Source: DASSUW01 sp963774155
GTDB lineage: Bacteria; Actinomycetota; Thermoleophilia; Solirubrobacterales; Solirubrobacteraceae
DNA length: 64,000 bases
Assembly (NCBI GenBank): GCA_963774155.1
Contig: CAVZDW010000012.1
Coordinates: forward strand, 723,953 to 787,952
Reading direction: 5' to 3'
This document shows positions 9,038-18,700 of this stretch, piece by piece (the first letter of the stretch is position 1; every line of letters starts with the position of its first letter). The notes beneath the pieces were generated by a model. That model was not told the DNA's origin and did not search any database. It saw only the letters and a program-made list of their open reading frames with translations. The translations under genes and the position numbers were made by a program.

Positions 9038-9277
9038 ATGAAGCCCACGCCTCAGCCCCCGCGTCCGACGCTCGGAGAGATGCTCGAGGAGCTGATCGAT
9101 CTCAGCGCCGGCCTCGGAGTCGCTCTGCTGCCCCTGATCGTGCTCTCCGTGCCCGGGATCATCCTCTTCGTCGTCCTGCCGGCCATCCTGCTGCTCGCGG
9201 TGGCGGCGCCCCTGGCCGCGATCGGAGCGGCGCTCGCCGCGCCGCCGTACCTGCTGACGCGCCGGCGTCGAAGCTAG
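9038..9277 (+). CDS. Small membrane protein, predicted ECF41 regulon member
   Basis: A 79-residue protein with a proline-rich start, an amphipathic acidic stretch (about residues 12-22) and two adjacent hydrophobic segments (about 24-45 and 48-68), ending in a basic RRRRS tail. This suggests a helical hairpin with the tail in the cytoplasm. I do not recognise a family. It has its own ECF41 promoter match directly upstream and diverges from the epimerase-sigma operon. Its stop shares a CTAG with the stop of the convergent LuxR gene. Confidence 0.78.
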   Translation: MKPTPQPPRPTLGEMLEELIDLSAGLGVALLPLIVLSVPGIILFVVLPAILLLAVAAPLAAIGAALAAPPYLLTRRRRS

Positions 9278-12060
9278 TTCCCCCGAGCCGCCAGTCCGGT
9301 CTGTCCCCCTGGCTGGAGCAGATGCTGTTGGAGCTGGTGACGGGACTTCACCCCGAGCTTGCGGAACGCCTTGCGCAGGTGGTAGTCGACGGTGCTGGGG
9401 CTGATGAACAGCTGGGCGGCGATGTGCTGGTTCGTGCCGCCCTCGGCCGCCAGGCGGGAGATCTGCGCTTCCTGGGGCGTCAGCTCGTCGCGGGTGTCGG
9501 CGGTGCGCTTGCGGGCGTGCTCGCCGGTCGCCTCGAGCTCGATCCGAGCGCGTTCGGCGAACGCCTGCATGCCGAACTGGTTGAGCAGCTCGTGGGCGGT
9601 GCGCAGCTGCTCGCGGGCGTCGAGGCGCCGTCGCTGGCGGCGCAGCCATTCGCCGTACAGGAGGTGGGCGCGGGCGAGCTCCACGCGAACGCGGGTGCGC
9701 TCGAGCGCCTCGATCGCCTGGCGATAGAGCGGCTCGGCGGCCTCCCCTTCGGTCAGCAACGCCCGCGAGCGGGCCTCGACGCCAAGCGCCCAGTCGGTTC
9801 CACTGGCCGCGGTCGTCTGCGAGAGCTGGTCGAGGGCATCGACCGCGAGCTCGGCCTTCCCGCTCCGGGCGGCCGCTTCGATCAGCTCGGCCAGTCCCCA
9901 GTGGCGCCACCACCCCGCGTGTGGGTCTTCGCCCGCCCGCTGCGCCGCGGCGAGCGCCTCCTCGTAGCGGCCCCGGCCGTTGTGGAGCACGGCGGTCACC
10001 CAGTGGATGAACGTCAGCCCCTGTCCCTCGCCTCGCCGTACGACCTCCCTCGTGGCGGCCTCGATCAGCGGCGCGGCCTCGGCGTCGCGGCCCTGGAAGG
10101 TGACCAGCGCCAGCGCGATGTACGGCGCCAGGCTGGCACCCGTCGCCTCGTTGACCGCCTCCACCTCCTCGAGCAGCGAGGAGGCCATCGCGAACTCCCC
10201 CGCGAACAGGTGCGCCCCCGAGCGTGTCGTCAGTGCCAGGGGCAGCACGCTCAGCGCACCGGCGTCACGCGCGAGCCCGACGAAGCGCGCAGAGAGCTCG
10301 TCCCAGGCCTCGTCGTCCCACAGGAATGCCGCGACACGGGATGCGAGCCACAGCCACCGCCCGTCCCCACAGGACTCGTCATCGCCTCGGAAGGCGTTGA
10401 CCGCCCTTCGCAACGTCGGCGCGCCTGCGACGTATCCCTCGGTGATGAGCAGGGCCAGGCCATCCAGCAGCAGATCAGACGCGTGCGGAGGCTGCGGCGA
10501 TGGAGGCGCTGCCCTGGCGGCCCGCGCCGTCTCCAGGATGTTCCCGCCGCTCGTCAGACGGCCCGGGAAGAACACGGCGGTGAGCGCTTCGAGGTAGGTC
10601 TCACGCGCGAGCCGCTCATCGAGTGGCTCGAGTCGCTTCGCGGCCTTGAGCAGCAGGGGTGGAGCGTCGCTCCCGCGGCTCAGCGCGAACGCGATCTGAC
10701 CGCGCAGCAGGTCGACCTGGGCGCGCTGGAGCTCGTTCAGCGGTCCGGACTCGGCGATGCCAACCAGTCGGAGCGCCGCGTCGAACGCGCCCGCCTGGTG
10801 CTTGGCCTGTGCCGCGACGAGCGAGCGTTCCGCCCGGGACGCCGGCTCGGGCGTGAGCGCGGCGGCACGCTCCAGGAACGCGGCCGCGGCCGCCAGGCCG
10901 CCGCGCGCCTGAGCGCGACAGGCCGAGCGCTCGAGCTCGGACGCGACGTCCTCGTCGATTCCCGGGGTCGCGTGCGCGCGGTGCCAGGCGCGGCGGTCGG
11001 GATCGACCTCGGGATCGGTCGCGTCCGCGAGCGCGCGGTGCACGGCCTGCCGGTCCTCGGGCGACGCCGCGCGATACACGGACGAGCGGACCAGCGGATG
11101 ACGGAAGGTCACTCGTGTACCGATCGCCAGCAACCCGTCGGTCTCCGCCGCCGCATGGACGCCGATCCCGAGCCGCCCGGCCGCCCGCCACAGCAGCACC
11201 GGGTCGCCGACCGGTTCGGCCGCCGCCACCAGCAACAGCCGCTGGGTGGCGGTTCCGAGCCCGGCAAGCCGCCTTCGGAAGCTGTCCTGGATCCGTCCCG
11301 ACAGCCCCGGCGCGTCCAACCCACCGAACCCGCCCGCCAGCTCGGCCGGCGTCAACCCCCGTGGCAACTCCAACAGCGCCAACGGGTTCCCGCGCGTCTC
11401 GGCGACAAGCCGCTCCCGCACCCGCTCGTCCAGCGGCACGCGCAACGCCGAGTCCAGCAACGCGCGCGCGTCACGATCAGGCAGGCCCTCGACCGCCAGC
11501 GTCGGCAATCCCGTGAGCTCGTCGCCCGGCTCACGCGTCGAGAACACCAGCGCGACCGACTCCGCCAACAGCCGCCGCGCCACGAACACGAGCGCCTGCG
11601 CCGAGGCCCGATCGAGCCAATGTGCGTCATCCACGACACACACCAGCGGCCGTTGCTGGGCCGCCTCCGACAGCAGGCTCAGCACGGCCAACCCCACCAG
11701 GAACCGATCCGGGGCGTCTCCCGCACGCAGCCCCAACGCCACGCCGAGCGCCTCCTGCTGGGGGACGGGGAGCCGGTCCAGCCGATCCAGCATCGGCGCA
11801 CACAGCTGCTGCAGCGCCGCGAAGGCGAGCTCCATCTCTGACTCCACGCCGACCGCCCGCACGACCCGGAACCCCGACGCGGAGCCGATCGCGGACGCCA
11901 ACAGCGCCGTCTTGCCCACCCCCGGCTCCCCGGACATCACCAGAACCCGGCTCTGCCCGCCTCGCACTTCGTTGAGCAGCCGTTCGAGCACCTCGCGCTC
12001 ATCGCGCCGACCGTGCAACACCTCCGCCGGTCCCGCGATGGTGCTGGCCGTGCCCGGCAT
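9274..12060 (-). CDS. Large LuxR-family ATPase regulator (LAL)
   Basis: A 928-residue regulator. An N-terminal AAA/STAND ATPase has Walker A GEPGVGKTA at about residues 46-54 and a Walker B-like VCVVDDAHWL near 140. A long helical, TPR-like middle part follows, then a C-terminal LuxR helix-turn-helix (LTPQEAQISRLAAEGGTNQH, then SPSTVDYHLRKAFRKLGV). LAL proteins activate transcription after binding an inducer and ATP; the inducer and targets are unknown. It is preceded 6 bases upstream by a small gene (12067-12273) on the same strand, likely one transcript. Confidence 0.92.
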   Translation of the reverse strand: MPGTASTIAGPAEVLHGRRDEREVLERLLNEVRGGQSRVLVMSGEPGVGKTALLASAIGSASGFRVVRAVGVESEMELAFAALQQLCAPMLDRLDRLPVPQQEALGVALGLRAGDAPDRFLVGLAVLSLLSEAAQQRPLVCVVDDAHWLDRASAQALVFVARRLLAESVALVFSTREPGDELTGLPTLAVEGLPDRDARALLDSALRVPLDERVRERLVAETRGNPLALLELPRGLTPAELAGGFGGLDAPGLSGRIQDSFRRRLAGLGTATQRLLLVAAAEPVGDPVLLWRAAGRLGIGVHAAAETDGLLAIGTRVTFRHPLVRSSVYRAASPEDRQAVHRALADATDPEVDPDRRAWHRAHATPGIDEDVASELERSACRAQARGGLAAAAAFLERAAALTPEPASRAERSLVAAQAKHQAGAFDAALRLVGIAESGPLNELQRAQVDLLRGQIAFALSRGSDAPPLLLKAAKRLEPLDERLARETYLEALTAVFFPGRLTSGGNILETARAARAAPPSPQPPHASDLLLDGLALLITEGYVAGAPTLRRAVNAFRGDDESCGDGRWLWLASRVAAFLWDDEAWDELSARFVGLARDAGALSVLPLALTTRSGAHLFAGEFAMASSLLEEVEAVNEATGASLAPYIALALVTFQGRDAEAAPLIEAATREVVRRGEGQGLTFIHWVTAVLHNGRGRYEEALAAAQRAGEDPHAGWWRHWGLAELIEAAARSGKAELAVDALDQLSQTTAASGTDWALGVEARSRALLTEGEAAEPLYRQAIEALERTRVRVELARAHLLYGEWLRRQRRRLDAREQLRTAHELLNQFGMQAFAERARIELEATGEHARKRTADTRDELTPQEAQISRLAAEGGTNQHIAAQLFISPSTVDYHLRKAFRKLGVKSRHQLQQHLLQPGGQTGLAARGN

Positions 12061-12066
12061 GACGCC

Positions 12067-12273
12067 TCAGGCGGCTGCGGCTCCCGGGTGCAACTGCTCG
12101 AGCCTGTGCGCGGCCGCCTCCTCGATCTGCAGCTCGGCGATGTACTCCCGGTATGCCGCCGCGCGGGCGCGCGGCGCGGCCGTGTTCCAGGCGCGCAGCG
12201 CTCGTGAGCAGCGGCTGTGGGCGCCGAACCATTCGGTGTAGGCGTCGTCGACGGGAAGGCGGCGGGTTGACAT
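12067..12273 (-). CDS. Small helical protein upstream of LAL regulator
   Basis: A 68-residue frame starting MSTRRLPVDDAYTEWFGAHS and continuing with an alanine- and arginine-rich helix (RARAAAYREYIAELQIEEAA). The codon pattern fits coding DNA. It ends 6 bases before the LAL regulator start, so the two are probably cotranscribed. No family is recognised. The ribosome binding site is weak. Confidence 0.55.
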   Translation of the reverse strand: MSTRRLPVDDAYTEWFGAHSRCSRALRAWNTAAPRARAAAYREYIAELQIEEAAAHRLEQLHPGAAAA

Positions 12274-12370
12274 CGGACGCCCGACTTTCCCGGCACGGCG
12301 ACGCCTGCGCCATGTCCCCTAGCCCCACATCATGTTCCGGGCTCCCCGAAGGGCGGGGTGGGGGCCTGCC

Positions 12371-13213
12371 CTACCCACCACCGGCGCCCGTCGCGCCGTT
12401 GGGCGCGCTCTCCAGGATGGGGGCCACAGGCTGATCGGCGGCCGCAGCCGTTTCGCGAGCGACGAAGGCGCCGAGCTCCTGGATCGTGCTCATCAGCGGC
12501 GCGGGGAAGATGACGGTGGAGTTCTTGTCGACGCCGATGTCGACGAGCGTCTGGAGGTTGCGGAGCTGCAGCGCGAGCGGGTGGGCCTGCATGACGTCGG
12601 CCGCGTGCGCCAGCTCGCCGGCGGCGAGCGCCTCCCCCTCGGCGCCGATGATCTTGGCGCGCTTCTCCCGCTCGGCCTCGGCCTGCCGGGCCATCGCGCG
12701 CTTCATGCCCTCGGGCAGCTGGATGTCCTTGAGCTCGACGACGGTGACCTGGATGCCCCACTCCTCGGTCTGGACGTCGAGGATCTCGCGGATGTTCCGG
12801 TTGATGGTCTCCGTCTCCGCCAGCGTCTCGTCGAGCGTGTGGCGCCCCACGACGGCCCGCAGCGTGGTCTGGGCGATCTGATCGATCGCCGCGGAGACGT
12901 TCTCGATCGCCACCACGGACCGGATCGGATCCGCGATGCGGTAGTACGCGACGGCGGACACGTCGACGCTCACGTTGTCGCGCGTGATGATCCCCTGCGA
13001 CTGGATCGGCATCGTGACGATGCGCAGCGAGACGCGGTGCACGCGATCGATGAAGGGGACGAACACGATCACGCCCGGCCCTCGCGCGTCGCCCCTCACA
13101 CGGCCGAGGCGGAAGAGAACGCCGCGCTCGTACTGCTTGAGGATTCGTACCGCCAGGGCCAGGCCCGCGACAACCGCGAGCACGAGCACCACGAGGACGT
13201 AGACGATGGTCAT
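12371..13213 (-). CDS. SPFH/stomatin-family membrane protein (slipin)
   Basis: A 280-residue protein. One N-terminal membrane helix (residues 2-22) is followed by a band-7/SPFH domain beginning QYERGVLFRLGRVRG. It has the characteristic TRDNVSVDVSAVAYYRI, QTTLRAVVGRHTLDE and WGIQVTVVELKDIQLPEGMKRAM (here shown in part), then an acidic coiled stretch QAEAEREKRAKIIGAEGEA and a low-complexity tail. SPFH proteins oligomerise at membranes and organise microdomains, often with an NfeD partner; none is adjacent. AAAGGG lies 8 bases before the ATG. Confidence 0.9.
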   Translation of the reverse strand: MTIVYVLVVLVLAVVAGLALAVRILKQYERGVLFRLGRVRGDARGPGVIVFVPFIDRVHRVSLRIVTMPIQSQGIITRDNVSVDVSAVAYYRIADPIRSVVAIENVSAAIDQIAQTTLRAVVGRHTLDETLAETETINRNIREILDVQTEEWGIQVTVVELKDIQLPEGMKRAMARQAEAEREKRAKIIGAEGEALAAGELAHAADVMQAHPLALQLRNLQTLVDIGVDKNSTVIFPAPLMSTIQELGAFVARETAAAADQPVAPILESAPNGATGAGGG

Positions 13214-13242
13214 GTCGATCCCTTTCGTTGGCCGATCCCGCC

Positions 13243-14031
13243 CTAGGCGGCAAGGCGCAGGGCGCGCGCCGCGGCGGGGCGGGTGAACCTGCCGGCGGCG
13301 GAGATCGCGCCGGCTCCGCCTGCGACGACGAGTCCGGTCTGGTAGGCGAGCACAACCAGTTGCGCTCGGTCGTGCGCGTGGAGCTTCACCATCGCGCGGT
13401 TCACATGGGTCTTCGCGGTCGCCGGGCTGATCGAGAGCCGCTCGGCGATCTCTCCGTTCGTGAGCCCGTAGGCCACGAGTGCCACGACCTCGCGCTCGCG
13501 GTCGGTCAGGTCTTCGAGCTGTTCCGGCGCAGCCCGGGGGCGCTCCGGCCAGGCGACGAACTCCTGGATCAGCCGGCGCGTGGCGGACGGGGACATCAGC
13601 GCCTCTCCCGCAGCGACGAGGCGCACGGCCTTGACCAGCTCGACCGGGTCGCTGTCCTTGACGAGGAAGCCGCTCGCCCCGCTTCGCAGCGCCTCGAACA
13701 GGCACTGGTCGTTGTCGAACGTGGTGAGGATCAGGACCTTCACGTCGTCGAGGTGCTCGTCGGCGGCGATCCGTCGCGTCGCCGCGACCCCGTCGACGCC
13801 GGGCGTGCGGACGTCCATCAGGATCACGTCGGGGCGGGTCTCGCGGGCGAGGCGCACGCTCTCCTCCGCGTCGACGGCTTCGCCGACGACCGTGATGTCC
13901 GGTTCGGACTCGAGCAGCACGCGCAGGCCGGCCCGCACCAGTGCCTGATCGTCGGCGAGGAGCACGCGGATGTGCGACGGCCGGGCGGTCGGTAACCCGG
14001 CCATGCCGGCGATGTGGTCGGACGATTCCAT
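13243..14031 (-). CDS. NarL/FixJ-type response regulator (orphan)
   Basis: A 262-residue regulator. The receiver domain spans about residues 21-140, with phosphoacceptor Asp73 in LMDVRTPG, the acidic pair ADD near 26 and the conserved lysine in FLVKDSD. A LuxR helix-turn-helix follows (LTDREREVVALVAYGLTNGE), with a short alanine-rich tail. No histidine kinase is adjacent. Of three possible starts (14061, 14031, 14004) I prefer ATG 14031 because AAGGTGG lies 8 bases upstream. Confidence 0.88.
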   Translation of the reverse strand: MESSDHIAGMAGLPTARPSHIRVLLADDQALVRAGLRVLLESEPDITVVGEAVDAEESVRLARETRPDVILMDVRTPGVDGVAATRRIAADEHLDDVKVLILTTFDNDQCLFEALRSGASGFLVKDSDPVELVKAVRLVAAGEALMSPSATRRLIQEFVAWPERPRAAPEQLEDLTDREREVVALVAYGLTNGEIAERLSISPATAKTHVNRAMVKLHAHDRAQLVVLAYQTGLVVAGGAGAISAAGRFTRPAAARALRLAA

Positions 14032-14132
14032 GAAATGCGCCACCTTGGTTGGCTTCCGCATCGACGGTCGCAGCTCCCAGTAGTGATCGAATCCCGGAAC
14101 GCGTAGTCCGCGACCAGAAACCTCGTAGTCGC

Positions 14133-14588
14133 TCAGCCGCTTGATGAGCGATCTGCTCCAGCCGTGCGTCGGAACCCGAGCTCGAGCGTCAGTGCGGCCG
14201 CCAGCAGGATCACGGCACCGGCTTCGGTGATCATCGCGAGCTCGACGGGCGTGCGGAATCCGCCCTCCTGCCAGCCGAACAGCCCCTGGCCGTAGCTCAC
14301 GATGAGGCTGGCGAGCGCGACCGCGGAGATCACGACGCCGGCCAGCGCCGCAAACGGCCGGGTGCGCGGCAGGGCCAGGCCGGCGATCGTCACGACCACC
14401 GCGACGGCGTTGGCCAGGAATAGCGGTCCGATCCAGCGCACGTCGTGGAACACGGCGATGAACTGCTGGACGTGGACAACCCCCTCGCCCGCGAGCAGGA
14501 CCGCACCGAGCGCGTACAACGCCGGAGCGGCCGCGTCCATCGCGACCGCCCTCGACCGCAGCCGCGGAAGCGGGCTGCTAGTAGCCAT
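14133..14588 (-). CDS. Four-helix membrane protein of unknown function
   Basis: About 151 residues with four hydrophobic segments (about residues 20-40, 55-75, 80-105, 118-140), the second preceded by HDVRWIGPLFLANA. It resembles small integral proteins often found beside secreted repeat lipoproteins in actinobacteria. If started at ATG 14588 it overlaps the stop of the upstream lipoprotein gene by 11 bases, which suggests translational coupling. ATG 14540 is the alternative. Function unknown. Confidence 0.7.
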   Translation of the reverse strand: MATSSPLPRLRSRAVAMDAAAPALYALGAVLLAGEGVVHVQQFIAVFHDVRWIGPLFLANAVAVVVTIAGLALPRTRPFAALAGVVISAVALASLIVSYGQGLFGWQEGGFRTPVELAMITEAGAVILLAAALTLELGFRRTAGADRSSSG

Positions 14589-15100
14589 TGGTGCTGCCGC
14601 CCGAGCTCGACGATGCCGCCGTGATGGCGTTCCCGCTCGGCGAGAGCACATACCAGAGTGCGCCGAACGCATCGAGGCCCTGGCCAGTCGTGTCGCCGGC
14701 CTTGCTGTCGCCCTGATAGCCGTAGAGCGGATGGCCGTTGTAGGTGACCTGCGGGTCGCCGTCCGACCGCGGGGTCGTGCCGAGCGACGACGCCGTTCAC
14801 GCCGCTGCCGGCCGTCGGCTTGCCGCTCGCGCGCAGCGGGGGCCATGCCGAGGCGCATCCGCCGGTGCACGTGCTCGTCTTGCCTGTGTCCTTCTCGAAG
14901 AGGTAGAGGGTCCGGCCCTGCGAGTCGACGAGGATGTTCCCGAGCCCGGTGTTTGCGACGCTGACCGTCGCGGAGCTTCCGTGGGCGGCGTTGGACGATG
15001 CCGCGGGCGTGTTGTTGTCACTGCCGCAGCCGGCCGCCGCCAGCGCGACGAGCGGCACTACCACCACCGCGGCGAGGAGGCTGAGAGGTCTGCGAGTCAT
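14578..15100 (-). pseudogene. Secreted lipoprotein with repeated YNGHPLYGY-type motif, frameshifted
   Basis: It starts with a good ribosome binding site (AAAGGAG) and a lipoprotein signal peptide ending LAAAGCGSDNN (lipid-anchored Cys at residue 25). The first motif unit reads VDSQGRTLYLFEKDTG and GGCASAWPPL, typical of the predicted lipoproteins with a conserved Y-x-[FWY]-x-x-D motif. After GSGVN the frame breaks. With one extra G removed near 14794 it continues in the next frame as PQVTYNGHPLYGYQGD, AFGALWYVLSPSG and ends GGSTNGY, TAG at 14578. So it is one gene with a single-base insertion, either a pseudogene or a sequencing error. Confidence 0.8.
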
Positions 15101-15302
15101 GCTCGCTCCTTTGCTTGGGGAGGACAGAGCGGTACGGCACTCATCGTGGCCGCGGGCCGCGCGGTTTTCGTCGGCCACCTGGGCGGCTTTTCGGCTACCG
15201 CCCCAGGGGTGCGCCGAACCGCCGTGTTGGCTCGCCGCAGTACGCGCAACAGGCGCCTGGCGACCGACGACAGACGCCTCGGCGCGCAGGATCGTCTCGT
15301 GC

Positions 15303-15770
15303 ATGGCTGACACCACACGCGTCATCTACACCGCACAAGCCCACGTCACCGGCGGTCGCGCCGCCGGCCACGGCCGCACCTCGGACGGCGCCCTGGAGGT
15401 GGATCTCCGCCCGCCCGTCGAGATGGGCGGCGAGGGCGGCGGCACGAATCCCGAGCAGCTCTTCGCGATCGGCTACGCCGCCTGCTTCGAGAGCGCGCTC
15501 GGCGCGGCGGCGCGGCGGCGCCGGCTCGAGGCCGGCGACGTCGCGATCGACTCGAGCGTGATGCTGTTGCCGACCGAGAGCCGTGGCTACAGGCTCGCGG
15601 TCACGCTCGCCGTCTCGCTGCCGTCGATCGACGATGGGGCCGAGGCCATGGAGCTGGTGAGCGCGGCCCACCAGATCTGCCCGTACTCGAACGCGACGCG
15701 CGGCAACATCGACGTCGTGCTCATCGCGAACGGGCACACGATCGAGCCCAGCGAGTCGGTCGCCGCATAA
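15303..15770 (+). CDS. ohr: Organic hydroperoxide resistance protein (Ohr/OsmC family)
   Basis: A 155-residue thiol peroxidase of the Ohr group. The two redox cysteines are in NPEQLFAIGYAACFESAL and in HQICPYSNATRGN, with the family spacing. It reduces organic and lipid hydroperoxides, usually with lipoyl-dependent recycling, in the cytoplasm. No OhrR-type regulator is adjacent. It converges with the TIR-CHAT gene, whose stop is 5 bases away. The 200 bases upstream (15101-15302) hold no gene and should carry the divergent promoters. Confidence 0.92.
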   Translation: MADTTRVIYTAQAHVTGGRAAGHGRTSDGALEVDLRPPVEMGGEGGGTNPEQLFAIGYAACFESALGAAARRRRLEAGDVAIDSSVMLLPTESRGYRLAVTLAVSLPSIDDGAEAMELVSAAHQICPYSNATRGNIDVVLIANGHTIEPSESVAA

Positions 15771-15775
15771 GCGGG

Positions 15776-18700
15776 TCAGTCGCCGTCGAGTTCGTTCAGC
15801 TTCGCTTCGGCGAACTCGAGCTCCCGTTGGCGGTCCGGGTTGTCCGGAGCGGCGTCCCGGAGCCGCCGCCGGATGGTGACGCTCTGCGTGTAGTACTGCC
15901 GCGCGCGGTGCTTGTCCCCGGCGGCCACCATCATCTTGGCGAGCCGGTCGTAGGAGATCGAGAGATCGCGCTGGTAGTCGGCCCGGCCGGGCTCCCCCGC
16001 CGCGATGCGCTCGGTGATCGCGAGGTCCTGGAGGTAGTACTCGCCCGCCTCGTCCGGCTGCCCGACGGCGGCCATGTAGTCGCCGAGCTTGCTGTAGGTC
16101 ACCGAGAGATCGTGCTGGTGGTCGACGCGGTCAGGCTCGTCCTTCGCGAGACGCTCGACGATCTCGAGACCCTGGAGGTAGAGCTCCAGCACCCGCTCGC
16201 CACGGTCGAGGCGGTGCATGAGGTCGCCGAGGTTGAAGTAGGACAGCGCGAGGTCACGCCGGTAGTCGGTGCGGTCAGGCTCGATGTCCACCAGTCGCTC
16301 GCGGATGTCGAGGGCCTGGGTGTACAGCTCGAGCGCACGGTCGGTGTCGTCGAGCTGGGCCACCATGTCACCGACCCGGTCGTAGGAGATGGCCAGGTCA
16401 CGTTGGTAGGCCACGCGATCCGGTTCATCCTCCGCCAGCTGCTGGGCGATGAGCAGGTCCTCCGAGAAGAGCTCGAGGGCACGTTCGGCGTCGCCCAGCG
16501 CGGCGATCAGGTCACCGAGCTTGTTGTACCCGACCGACAGGTCGCGCCGGAACTCTGCGTTGTCGGGCTCGGCTTCGGCGAGCTGCCGGCGGATCTCGAG
16601 GCTGTCCGTGAAGAGCTCCAGCGCGCGGTCTTCCCGCCCCTGCCTGGCAAGTACGTCGCCGAGCTTGTTGTACGTCACCGCGAGACCGCGCCGGAACTGT
16701 GTGCTGTCGGGCTCCTGGGCGACGAGCCGCTCGCGGATCTCGAGACTCCGCGTGAAGAGCTCGAACGCCCGCTGGCCCTGTCCGACCGAGAGCATCAAGT
16801 CGGCGAGCCGTTCGCAGACGACCGAGACGTCGTGCTGGTAGTCGAGCCGTTCCGGCTCGGCCAGCGCGCGACGCTCCTGCTCTTCGGCGAGCTCGGTGTA
16901 GCGCTCGATGGCCGCCAGGGAGAAGCCAAGGGCGAAGAGCGCCGTGGCCTCGTGATCCACGAAGATGTTGTAGTTCGGATCGCTGCGCGGCAACGCGGCG
17001 CGAACCTGCGCGGCGAAGCTCAGCCGAGCCAGCGTCGACCTCTGCTCGAGAAACGCGACGACGCCCTTCGCGACCGTCGCGGCACGGTCGGTCGAGCCCG
17101 CGACGAGGAAGTTCTCGGTGGCTTCGATGCCTTCGTCGATCGACCGTGACGCCCGCTGGATCCGCCGCACACGCAGCTCGCCGGCACGATCACAGCGCTC
17201 GCGATAGGCGTCTTCCGGCTGGTGCTCGCGCAGGGCCTCCGCCGTCCACCGATGCACCCAGAGCTCCCCCTCGACACGAGCGATGAGGGAGAGCTCGATG
17301 AGCCGTTCCGCGGCACGCTGCGTGGCTTCCGCGCTCAGCCCCAGCTCGTCGAGCGTCTCCGCCAGGTCCTCGAGTGGGACGGAGATGTTGGACACCGCCG
17401 TCTGGAGCAGCACCTCGCGTTCGGCGTCGTCGAGCTGGGTCAGCAGCTCCTTGAGGAAGATGTCGGCCGCGCCGAGCCGGACGGCGTCCTCGATCGCCTG
17501 GGGCAGCGCCCGCGGATCGCGCGGATCGATGGCCTCGCTCCGCGCCAGATCGCGGAGCTTGGACCGCACGGTCTTCACCGACGCCCCGCGGCGCAGGAGC
17601 GCATCGAGGAACTCGAGCACCCGCGGGTGGCCGCCGATCAGGGAGCTCACCAGCGTCACGTCTTCGCGACCGAGCTGCTTGAGGCCCTCGAGGCGCAGGA
17701 AGAGCCGCCGCGTCTCGGCCGGCGAGAGCGGTCCGACGGCCAGTTCGTGGACGCCGGCCGAGAGGCCGGGAAGCGGGTAGCGCGACGTGACGAGCAGCTT
17801 GCCGACCGAGCAGCAGTCGAGCAGGGCCTCGAGCACGGCGGCGCGCGCCGGGTCGAGGAAGGCCCCGCCGTCGACGGTGAGGTTGTCCTCGAAGTTGTCG
17901 AGGATGAGCAGCAGGGGGAACCGCTGGAGCGTCCGGCCGAGGCCGTCGAGCCGGGCCTGGTCGTCGTCCGGCACGGCGCTCAGCCGGGCGCTCAGGTCGT
18001 GCGCCCACGAGAGCGGGGCGTCGGCGAGGTCGGCGGTCAGCGCGCGGTAGATCGCCTCGAGGCTGAACGCGCCCCGGGTCGCCGAGCAGACCCAGCCCTC
18101 TTCTGCCAGCCGCGTCCACACCCGGCCGGCGACGCTGCTCTTGCCCACGCCGCCGATCCCCGTCAGCACCACGCCGCCGACCTCGCCGTGCTCGGCCGTG
18201 AACGCGTCATCGCCGCGCAGGGCGCGCAGCGCGATCCGCACCTCGCGGCGGCGCCCGATGAGCTCGTCCCAGCCCAGCGAGGGAACCGGGCCGGCGATCG
18301 CGTGCACCGGCGGCCTCCGCAAGGGCGTCTGCTCGAGGTCGCTGTCGATCAGCGGGTCGTCGTCGCCGGCCAGGAGCAGAGACGCGGTCGCCCATTCCGG
18401 TCGCAGCTCGGCCGCCGCCTGCTTCCGCATCGCCTCGACCTCCTGGCGCGCGACGGCCAGCGCGACGCCCGCCCGCGGGGACGAGGCTCGCGAGAGCTCG
18501 CGGTAGAACACGCGCGCCAGCGCGGTCGCGTAGACGTCGGTCACCGGCGCCTGCATCGCCAGCACGCGCGGCACGCCCTGGTGATGGAGCTCCACCGCCA
18601 GGCTCGCGCTGTCGCCGCCGCTGTTGCACGACGACACGAACACCAGGGGGAGCGCCTTGCCGCCGGCCTGGAACGCGGCGACGAGCTCGTCGGCCGACAC

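Noticed and set aside
16000..16830. Regular 144-base periodicity considered as a CRISPR-like or DNA repeat array
   Set aside because: The period equals 48 codons of TPR units in an intact reading frame and the units are not identical in DNA.
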